Shown: piece by piece, positions 40,257 through 45,625 of the stretch | Layout of the letters: every line of letters starts with the position of its first letter | Numbering within the stretch: the first letter of the stretch is position 1 | Source of the DNA: a virus | Direction: 5' to 3' (one strand) | IMG/VR virus record: IMGVR_UViG_3300031999_000047 | Location: 1-45,625 of that record | Length of the DNA stretch: 45,625 bases | Notes under the pieces: generated by a model | What the model saw: only the letters and a program-made list of their open reading frames with translations | What the model was told of the DNA's origin: nothing | Databases searched by the model: none | Program-made: the position numbers and the translations under genes

Positions 40257-40500
40257 TTGACATTGACGATTTCGAGCAAGTTGACATGCGTGATAGCTCA
40301 GGGATTTTCCGGCCCGTAGTGGATTACGATGATCGTAGCCGTAGCATCAACGATAATCGACGACGGTACGTTATGAACGGGAGTACACAGCACCGAAAGT
40401 CCGGGAAGAGGATCGCGCACGGCCGAGCGAGATCCGCGACCTGGTTGACTCGGTGCTGCCAGAATCACTCAGAAACCCAAAGAAGGAGGCTGCCGAATGA
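40232..40500 (+). pseudogene. Frameshifted small protein gene
   Basis: From ATG 40232 (GGAGGTGC upstream) the frame reads MADRTRTLIDIDDFEQVDMR and onward normally to about NDNRRRY, then turns Arg/Ser/Gln-rich and ends late at 40510. In the -1 frame from about 40370 the sequence reads YTAPKVREEDRARPSEIRDL and VDSVLPESLRNPKKEAAE, then stops at 40498-40500, overlapping the ATG of the exonuclease in a typical ATGA. The original gene therefore appears broken by one base near 40360-40372. No slippery heptamer is visible there, so a mutation or base-call error is more likely than programmed shifting. Confidence 0.6.
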
Positions 40501-41438
40501 CGCCAACTGAGCGAGTTGACTGGCTGAAGAAACGCAGACTATGCGTGACGGGCACAGACATCGCGGGCATTCTCGGGATATCTCCGTGGACGACGCCGTT
40601 TCAGGTTTGGCAATCGAAAGTCGATCCACAGGATTTACCCGATCAGGCAAACGAGGCGATGCGCTGGGGCACGCGACTGGAACCCGCGATTGCCGACGCC
40701 TACATGCAGGAGTGTGGGGCAAAGAGCCTCGTCAAGGGCGAGTTTACAACACGCGACTTCGACGGACTCCCGGCGGGCGGAACGCCGGACTACCTGCGCC
40801 CCGAAGAGCAAATCGTGCTGGAGATCAAAACCGCGCGCGGCGCACATGGATGGGGCGACCAGGGCACCGACGACATCCCGATGTACTACCTCACACAGGT
40901 GATGTGGTACATGGGGCTTATCGGTTGGAATATGGCGCACGTCACGGTGCTGATCGGTGGGTCCGACATGCGGACCTACAACGTGCCGATGGATCGGGAA
41001 TTGTTCGGCGAGTTCGTCAGCCGGGCGCGGGAGTTCTGGGCGCTGGTGACGGCGAAGACCCCGCCACCGATCGACGGCAGCGAGTCGTGCCGGTACTGGA
41101 TCACGCGGCAATATGTGGGCAAGAAGGGCATCCTCGCCGCGCCCCCGACGGCCCTGATAGACGACGCCGCGACCCTGCGCGATATCCACCACCAGAAGAA
41201 CGAGCTGGAGGAACAGGAGGCAACGCTCAAGAACCGGATACTGGCCGGCATGGGCGAGTTCGACCGGACCGCGATAGCTGGCGTAGGCCGCATCACGGTC
41301 GTCCGGGGGTCCGAAACTACCAAGACCGACTGGAAAGCGGTTTCTGAGGCCTCTGGTGCGTCGCAGGAGCTAATTATGCGGCACACCACGAAGTCGCAGC
41401 GCGCATCATACCTCAAACCAACCTGGGACAAGGAGTGA
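40497..41438 (+). CDS. YqaJ-type viral recombination exonuclease
   Basis: The 313-residue product has the lambda-exonuclease/YqaJ fold: VTGTDIAGILGISPW (17-31), RWGTRLEPAIADAY with Glu62, GTPDYL with Asp98, and LEIKT with Glu109 and Lys111 as catalytic residues. It should digest one DNA strand to expose a tail for annealing. The next gene likely encodes the annealing partner. AAGGAGG at 40482-40488 serves ATG 40497. Confidence 0.88.
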   Translation: MTPTERVDWLKKRRLCVTGTDIAGILGISPWTTPFQVWQSKVDPQDLPDQANEAMRWGTRLEPAIADAYMQECGAKSLVKGEFTTRDFDGLPAGGTPDYLRPEEQIVLEIKTARGAHGWGDQGTDDIPMYYLTQVMWYMGLIGWNMAHVTVLIGGSDMRTYNVPMDRELFGEFVSRAREFWALVTAKTPPPIDGSESCRYWITRQYVGKKGILAAPPTALIDDAATLRDIHHQKNELEEQEATLKNRILAGMGEFDRTAIAGVGRITVVRGSETTKTDWKAVSEASGASQELIMRHTTKSQRASYLKPTWDKE

Positions 41439-41442
41439 TCCA

Positions 41443-42555
41443 ATGAACGAAACCATGATCGAACAGGCACAGGGCCAGAACAAGGCAATCCAGACAAACG
41501 AGACCGCATCGACCGCGGTGGCGGCGCAGGCACGGGCAATCATCGAGGCGCGCTACCTGATGGCGAAACACCAACCCCGCGACATGGACCTCGCCCGCCA
41601 GCGCATCCTCAAGGAGTGCGCCCGCCCCGGATTTGCCGAGGCTGCGAAATACTCCAAACCGGTGGGCGAATCATCCATCGTCGGGCCGTCCATTCGGTTC
41701 GCCGAGGCCGCGATCCGGTGTCTCGGCAACATCGACATCTCGTGCATGACGGTCTACGACGATGCCGAGAAGCGCATCGTGCGCGTGTGCTGCACCGACC
41801 TGGAATCCAATCACGACTACTCGCAGGATGTCACGATCCAGAAGACCGTTGAACGCAAGAACCCGGCAGGATACGAGGTCGTGAGTCAGCGCACGAACAA
41901 ACAAAACCAAATCGTTTACATCGTGCGAGCCACCGACGACGACATTCTCAACAAGCAGAACGCGCTCATCTCGAAAGCAATCCGCACGCTCGGATTGCGC
42001 CTGGTGCCGGGCGACATCATCGATGAGGCCATGGATGCCGTAGCCGTCACGCAAAGCAAGCGCGACGCCGTGGACCCGGACGCGGCGCGCAAGAAGCTGC
42101 TAGACGCATTCTCCGCCGTAGGAGTGCCCGCGGACGAGGTCAAGCGCTACCTGGGCCACGACTGCGGGACTCTCGACCCGAAAGAGCTTTCCGATCTGCG
42201 GGCACTCTACTCCGCAATCAAGGACGGCGAAACTACCTGGCGCGAAGTGATGGACGGACGAAACGCGGACGGGGAGAAATCCGCCGAACCGATTGGCAAA
42301 GGCGCCGCCGGGCTCAAGGCGGCAATCGGGAAAAAGGCCGAAGCCCCGACCGAACTTCTCGCGCAGTGCACCGCGATCATCGGAGAGTCCGGTCCGATGG
42401 TGACCGAGTACGGCATTGCGCATAAGTGGATTACCGCCGGCCAGACATGGCAGCACGCGACGCCAGACAACCTCAAGACCATCGTCGCGGCAGGCGCGGG
42501 ATTCATGAAATCCGTTTCAAATTTCATCGACAAAAAAGACACTGTGATCAAATAG
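41443..42555 (+). CDS. Probable single-strand annealing protein partner
   Basis: The 370-residue product lies four bases after the YqaJ exonuclease, as RecT- or Bet-type annealing proteins do. The N-terminal 220 residues (ARAIIEARYLMAKHQPRDMD, VGPSIRFAEAAIRCLGNIDI) form one domain of a type common next to phage exonucleases. The C-terminal third is Lys/Glu/Ala-rich with a final small domain. The annealing role is inferred from context, not from a proven motif. Together they would repair ends and promote recombination. Confidence 0.6.
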   Translation: MNETMIEQAQGQNKAIQTNETASTAVAAQARAIIEARYLMAKHQPRDMDLARQRILKECARPGFAEAAKYSKPVGESSIVGPSIRFAEAAIRCLGNIDISCMTVYDDAEKRIVRVCCTDLESNHDYSQDVTIQKTVERKNPAGYEVVSQRTNKQNQIVYIVRATDDDILNKQNALISKAIRTLGLRLVPGDIIDEAMDAVAVTQSKRDAVDPDAARKKLLDAFSAVGVPADEVKRYLGHDCGTLDPKELSDLRALYSAIKDGETTWREVMDGRNADGEKSAEPIGKGAAGLKAAIGKKAEAPTELLAQCTAIIGESGPMVTEYGIAHKWITAGQTWQHATPDNLKTIVAAGAGFMKSVSNFIDKKDTVIK

Positions 42556-42558
42556 GGG

Positions 42559-42587
42559 TTGTGCGAATGACAACCATGCACTATATT
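42559..42587 (+). promoter_or_regulatory. Candidate promoter for the structured RNA
   Basis: TTGTGC (42559-42564, three of six matches to the -35 consensus) is 17 bases from TATATT (42582-42587). Transcription would begin at about 42593, directly before the long hairpin. Confidence 0.5.
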
Positions 42588-42592
42588 TCAGG

Positions 42593-42910
42593 TGTACGAT
42601 TCCCCGCTGCCACGGAGAATGAGAAAAGCCCGACTGCAAACGTCGGTTTTCCCAAGTGGCAGCTTGGGGGAATCGACAACAAGCAGCCGGGCTTTTTTTG
42701 TTCCCCGGTACATGGTGCAAGTGCGGCGCGGAAACATGCGCCGACATGTGGGATACTGAGTAACAGGTATCATTCGACGCATGCACCATGGTCCATCGGG
42801 AGCGGGGATAATACCGCTCGTTCGGGGAGTTCGACCTCTCACCCGATCCGGGAGTCAGCCGTTTACGCCATGACTTCTCGGCGGTCAGTCTTCTGACCTT
42901 TTGGCCGAGA
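42593..42910 (+). ncRNA. Highly structured non-coding region, candidate new RNA
   Basis: About 320 bases without a convincing ORF contain a chain of stems. P1 pairs CGATTCCCCGCTGCCAC (42597-42613) with 42656-42675 over 17 bp with a 3-base bulge; inside it CCGAC pairs with GTCGG. A T7 run follows at 42693-42699. Next, 42711-42719 pairs with 42782-42790 (9 bp), enclosing hairpins CGGCGC/GCGCCG and GATAC/GTATC. Then 42795-42799 pairs with 42843-42847, enclosing GAGCGG/CCGCTC and a TTCGAC-loop hairpin. The end is CTCGGC-GGTCAG-TCTT-CTGACC-TTTTG-GCCGAG (42877-42909). Within P1, AAAGCCCGACTGC can instead pair with GCAGCCGGGCTTT (42683-42695) to make a terminator, so the first part looks like a switch. 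Confidence 0.55.
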
Positions 42911-42956
42911 TGTAACCGTTTATCCATATCACCATTGACAAGAAAGAGGGTGCCAA

Positions 42957-44222
42957 GTGAAAATACTCAAGTTGACAGCAGAGAATTTCAAACGGCTTCG
43001 CGCCATCGAGATCACGCCCGATCCTGACAACCCCCTGGTGACGATCACGGGCCGCAACGGGCAGGGAAAGAGCAGCGTGCTGGATGCCATTGCCGCCGCG
43101 CTATCAGGGCGCGAACTTCCCGAGCTTCCGATCCGATCCGGCGAGAACGCGGCGTACATCGCGGTGGACTGCGGCGAATTCGTCATCAAGCGCTCGATCA
43201 CCGCGTCTGGTGCACGCTTGACGGTAGAAAACAAGGAGGGATTCGCGAAGAAGAGTCCCCAGAAGTTCCTTGAGGAGCGCGTGGGTTCGGTGTCGATAGA
43301 CCCCATGGCGTTCACCCGCCTAAAGCCCTCAGAGCAGCGCGCCATCCTCTGCCGGGTCATCGGGGTGGACGTGGACGCCTACCTGGCGCACATCGCCCAA
43401 CTCACCGAGGAACGGCGTCAGATCGGCCGGGAGCGGGACCGGCTGGCCGGCTACGCCGCGTCGCTTCCGGCGCACGCGGATGCGCCGGCCGCCGAGGTAT
43501 CGGTGACGGACCTGATGGAGGAGTACAACCGGATCCAGGAGCACAACCGGATCGCGGCGGCGCGTGTCGATCAGATGCGGGCACGCAAGGATGAGTCCCT
43601 GCGCATGGCCGAGAAAATCAACACCCTACTCGATCAGGCGAAGCAGATGCAGGCGCACCTCGAGAAGGTGAATGCCGACTACGAATCGACCAAGGCCGAG
43701 TGCGACAAGCCCGACAACGCCCCGCAGTCAACCGACGCGATCCGCGCCCGGCTCGGCAACGTCGAGGTTGAGAACAAGAAGGTGCGCGCCAACACGGAAC
43801 GCACGAAGGCAACCGTCTCCGCCGAAAAGGCAGAAGCCGAGTACGTCGCGAAAACCGAAGAGATCACGCGCACACAAGGACAACTCGACGCAAAACTTCA
43901 CGAGTGCAAACTCCCCGTAGAAGATCTGTCCATCACCGGAACCGAGATTCTCTCTCGCGGGATTCCATTCGCCCAATTGTCAAGCTCTGAGAAGATCAAG
44001 ATCAGCAGCGCGATTGCCATGAGCGAGAAGCCTGACATCAAGGTCCTGCGCGTGACGGACGGAAGCCTGCTCGACACCGAGTCGATGGCGACACTCGAAG
44101 CGATCGCGCGGGAGAACGATTTCCAGGTTTGGATCGAAGTGGTTGACGACTCGCCCACGAGCGGATTCATCATCGAGGACGGCGCGGTCGTCAGCGCGCC
44201 CGCAGAACTACAAGCGGTGTGA
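42957..44222 (+). CDS. Rad50/SMC-like AAA ATPase
   Basis: The 421-residue product starts KILKLTAENFKRLRAIEI with Walker A GRNGQGKS (32-39), a hallmark of RecF/SMC-type ATPases. A coiled-coil region (about 145-300) follows, then an ABC-signature-like QLSSSEKIKISSAIAM and a variant Walker B region (IKVLRVTDGSLLD). It is short for Rad50 but normal for phage members that act in DNA repair or with an exonuclease. GTG 42957 has AAAGAGGG upstream. It begins the last phage operon before the cassette array. Confidence 0.82.
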   Translation: MKILKLTAENFKRLRAIEITPDPDNPLVTITGRNGQGKSSVLDAIAAALSGRELPELPIRSGENAAYIAVDCGEFVIKRSITASGARLTVENKEGFAKKSPQKFLEERVGSVSIDPMAFTRLKPSEQRAILCRVIGVDVDAYLAHIAQLTEERRQIGRERDRLAGYAASLPAHADAPAAEVSVTDLMEEYNRIQEHNRIAAARVDQMRARKDESLRMAEKINTLLDQAKQMQAHLEKVNADYESTKAECDKPDNAPQSTDAIRARLGNVEVENKKVRANTERTKATVSAEKAEAEYVAKTEEITRTQGQLDAKLHECKLPVEDLSITGTEILSRGIPFAQLSSSEKIKISSAIAMSEKPDIKVLRVTDGSLLDTESMATLEAIARENDFQVWIEVVDDSPTSGFIIEDGAVVSAPAELQAV

Positions 44223-44223
44223 T

Positions 44224-44583
44224 ATGGGATACGACGCAAAGACAATCGAGAAACTCAACCCCGGAGAGCGCGCGGTGCTGGCCGCGTTGCTTTCCGGGGG
44301 CCGGTGGACAAACGTAATGCTGTCAAGTCGGTGTTGCCTCAATGTCAACACGGCGCAGAAGTGGCTCAGCGCAATCGAGCAGTATTCAGACGCCGAGACG
44401 ATTCCGTACAAGATCGAAAGCGCATTCCCGGAAGGCGGGAAGCTGAAGGAACACTGGATCGCCGGGAAGGAAGAGGAGCCCAAACCGAGATCGTGCGTTT
44501 GCGGCGTGTCAATCTTCTTCAGTACACAAACCCGCTGTGGTTCGTGGGTGTGCAGCGAGTGCGGCGCAGTGAGGATGCGATGA
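44224..44583 (+). CDS. Small HTH / zinc-ribbon protein (119 aa)
   Basis: ATG 44224 lies just after the ATPase stop. The N-terminal 70 residues (NPGERAVLAALLSGGRWTNV, then LNVNTAQKWLSAIEQY) look like a winged helix. The C-terminal part has Cys pairs (SCVCG, then SWVCSECGAVRMR) for a zinc ribbon. It may bind DNA as a regulator or a replication accessory. The next gene overlaps its end by four bases. Confidence 0.62.
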   Translation: MGYDAKTIEKLNPGERAVLAALLSGGRWTNVMLSSRCCLNVNTAQKWLSAIEQYSDAETIPYKIESAFPEGGKLKEHWIAGKEEEPKPRSCVCGVSIFFSTQTRCGSWVCSECGAVRMR

Positions 44584-44846
44584 GAGGCAAAGGAAAAGTA
44601 GTCCCATCCCGCGCGTACTTGGAGGATGTCCACTGGCTGCTCGGCGTCGCGGCCAAGTTGACATCGGACACTGGCCGCGCACACGGTGCGGCGGACGCGA
44701 TTGCGTGGGCGCGTCGGGAGATGACGCGGTTGCAGCGGCAGGTTGTGTACCTGGAAACCGACCGGGCGGCATTGTTGCGAAAGGTCAACGAGTTGGTGCG
44801 AGAGAAATCAAAGTGGCTACAGTTTGAGGGTACATACAAGAAGTAG
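44580..44846 (+). CDS. Small coiled-coil protein at the left border of the cassette array (88 aa)
   Basis: ATG 44580 overlaps the previous stop, with GAGGATGCG in front. The product is basic and helical, ending in a coiled coil (MTRLQRQVVYLETDRAALLR, KVNELVREKSKW). The last base of its TAG stop is the G of a GTTGTAA core, after which the cassette array starts. This stop codon is therefore the likely insertion point (attI-like) of the array. No family is recognised. Confidence 0.6.
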   Translation: MRGKGKVVPSRAYLEDVHWLLGVAAKLTSDTGRAHGAADAIAWARREMTRLQRQVVYLETDRAALLRKVNELVREKSKWLQFEGTYKK

Positions 44847-44899
44847 TTGTAAGAAACCCGGTGCGCTCTTGAAATTATAGGGCCGCCAAAGGAGGAAAA

Positions 44900-45139
44900 A
44901 TGAATCTCTATCTTATTTCGCAGGAAGTTAACAATAGTTACGACACTTACGATTCAGCGGTAGTCGCCGCCGAATCAGAGGATGCCGCACGGTCTATACA
45001 TCCGTCAAAATCTGATTGGGACGGAAAGTCTCAAATGTATGAAACGTGGTGCGCAAAAGAAAATGTAACCGTGCGGCTCATTGGAACGGCGGCAGATGAC
45101 GTATCAGGAGTTATCTGTGCATCTTTCAACGCAGGATAA
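44900..45139 (+). CDS. Cassette ORF 1, unknown (79 aa)
   Basis: ATG 44900 follows AAAGGAGGAAAA. The product MNLYLISQEVNNSYDTYDSA onward is a small alpha/beta protein with an acidic helix (VVAAESEDAARSIHPSKSDW) and a beta-rich end. It is a phage-like small protein without a named family. It is the only cassette in which the ORF ends clearly before the recombination site (37 bases earlier). Confidence 0.68.
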   Translation: MNLYLISQEVNNSYDTYDSAVVAAESEDAARSIHPSKSDWDGKSQMYETWCAKENVTVRLIGTAADDVSGVICASFNAG

Positions 45140-45175
45140 TGGCGGCCTGAACACTATGGAAGCGCACCGGGCATC

Positions 45176-45233
45176 TTACAACAGCGGTAGGAATGCCACG
45201 AGTACGCAGCATCCGTACCGCGAAACGTTGTGC
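45176..45233 (+). repeat. attC-like site 1
   Basis: R'' TTACAAC (45176-45182), single A, L'' GCGGTA (45184-45189); L' TACCGC (45216-45221), spacer GAAAC, R' GTTGTGC (45227-45233). The inner stem GGAATGC / GCATCC has one extra A. The loop TGCCACGAGTACGCAGCA is identical to that of site 2. Confidence 0.76.
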
Positions 45234-45279
45234 ACCATTATTGGCGAGCCATGTTATAGGCCGCCGCAGGAGGTTCTAA

Positions 45280-45456
45280 ATGGCTATTTACGCATGCGAA
45301 GATCATTCTTTTGTCGTTGTTTGGGAGTCGGCGCGTATTGGTCGTGGTAATTGTCCAGCTTGTGAGATGGTAAGCGAGATTGATCGTCTTGAGAAACAGG
45401 TTGCTGATCTCGAAGAGGCGGCGGCAACTATAGGAGTCGCCAAAAACGGCGCATAA
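45280..45456 (+). CDS. Cassette ORF 2, unknown (58 aa)
   Basis: ATG 45280 follows GCAGGAGGTTCTA. The product MAIYACEDHSFVVVWESARI continues with GRGNCPACEMVSEIDRLEKQ and VADLEEAAATIGVAKNGA: an N-terminal part with a CxxC pair and a C-terminal coiled coil. It may be a small zinc-binding dimer. The stop codon lies inside the R'' box of site 2. Confidence 0.62.
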   Translation: MAIYACEDHSFVVVWESARIGRGNCPACEMVSEIDRLEKQVADLEEAAATIGVAKNGA

Positions 45457-45508
45457 CACGGCAAGGCGTGCCACGAGTACGCAGCAGCCGTTGCCCTGAA
45501 CGTTGGTG
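45451..45508 (+). repeat. attC-like site 2
   Basis: R'' GCATAAC (45451-45457) fits RYYYAAC except at one position. Single A follows; L'' GGCAAGGC (45460-45467); L' GCCGTTGCC (45487-45495) with one extra G; spacer CTGAAC; R' GTTGGTG (45502-45508). The loop is shared with site 1. Confidence 0.72.
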
Positions 45509-45560
45509 TAAATGCCTGCCGAGAGCGATTTTGTAGGCGGGCTTTTTCAAAGGAGCATTT

Positions 45561-45625
45561 ATGAGTTGCGGCTATCTTCTTGAGTTCGACGATGTTTCCG
45601 AACTTATCAGGCTCCACTATAATTT
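45561..45625 (+). CDS. Cassette ORF 3, 5' part (continues at base 1)
   Basis: ATG 45561 follows AAAGGAGCATTT. Twenty-one codons (MSCGYLLEFDDVSELIRLHY and one more) reach the window end with two bases left over. Joined to base 1 they make a TTG codon and continue in frame through LQEYTHKVMMSQARK to the stop at 235, giving 99 residues. The function is unknown. Confidence 0.7.
   Translation, partial: MSCGYLLEFDDVSELIRLHYN

Larger units (their letters stand above)
44847..45625 (+). mobile_element. Gene-cassette array with attC-like sites (left-hand part)
   Basis: The first modules of the array begin after the core GTTGTAA (44846-44852). Each has the shared leader features, including TTATAGG about 30 bases from the core and then a Shine-Dalgarno. 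Two complete cassettes with their sites (45176-45233 and 45451-45508) and the start of a third lie here. The array continues at base 1 if the genome is circular, for a total near 6.9 kb. Confidence 0.72.

Noticed and set aside
42711-42850. Possible tRNA, suggested by a closing stem and TTCGAC loop hairpins
   Set aside because: No 7-bp acceptor, D-arm, anticodon arm and T-arm of correct lengths can be fitted; the T-loop-like hairpins lack a standard 5-bp, 7-base geometry.
42567-42896. Plus-strand ORF of 109 codons over the structured region
   Set aside because: It runs through perfect long stems and a T7 tract, has no Shine-Dalgarno, and its composition shows no domain; the RNA structure explains the conservation of complementarity better.
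1-45625. CRISPR array, retron, diversity-generating retroelement or prophage integrase
   Set aside because: No regularly spaced short repeats with unique spacers, no reverse transcriptase motif (YxDD) and no tyrosine or serine recombinase were recognised in any plausible ORF.

Overview
This window looks like one complete genome of a tailed, lambda-like siphovirus, linearised inside a gene. The last 65 bases open a reading frame (ATG at 45561, Shine-Dalgarno just before it) that continues without a stop into base 2 of the window and ends at 235. The same kind of gene-cassette array also occupies both ends, so the map is best read as a circle of about 45.6 kb. Nearly all genes lie on the plus strand. 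The host cannot be named from the sequence. No integrase, transposase or C1-type repressor was recognised, so nothing here shows temperate integration.

Layout. (i) 44847-45625 plus 1-6128: about 15 small single-gene modules, separated by 14 hairpin-forming sites built like integron attC sites (R''/L''/L'/R' boxes ending in GTTRNRY). The cargo is three DNA methyltransferases without restriction partners, small Cys-rich proteins and unknowns. No integron integrase is present. (ii) 6359-6642: non-coding, candidate cos/terminase-binding region. (iii) 6643-16000: packaging and head genes (Nu1-like TerS, GpA-like TerL, gpW-like connector, lambda-type portal, protease-capsid fusion, two decoration paralogues with poly-serine tails, head-tail joining proteins). 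(iv) 15938-17240: lysis-like genes. (v) 17608-28704: tail genes (a giant protein ending in a tail-terminator-like domain, tail tube with serine tail, frameshifted tail chaperones, tape measure, distal tail and tip proteins).

(vi) 28717-36033: seven sugar-modification enzymes, then a tandem-repeat fibre-like protein, then one more glycosyltransferase. (vii) 36416-44846: replication and recombination (DUF1376-like initiator, DnaB-like helicase, YqaJ exonuclease with a likely annealing protein, Rad50/SMC-like ATPase) and many tiny ORFs. This part has two good sigma70 promoters, an attenuator-like leader and a highly structured non-coding stretch at 42593-42910.

How it may work together: methyltransferase cassettes could protect phage DNA from host restriction. 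The glycosyltransferase block may decorate either the host surface or the phage's own serine-rich virion tails. The most novel element is the phage-borne, integrase-less cassette array, whose recombination-site hairpins share one non-canonical architecture.
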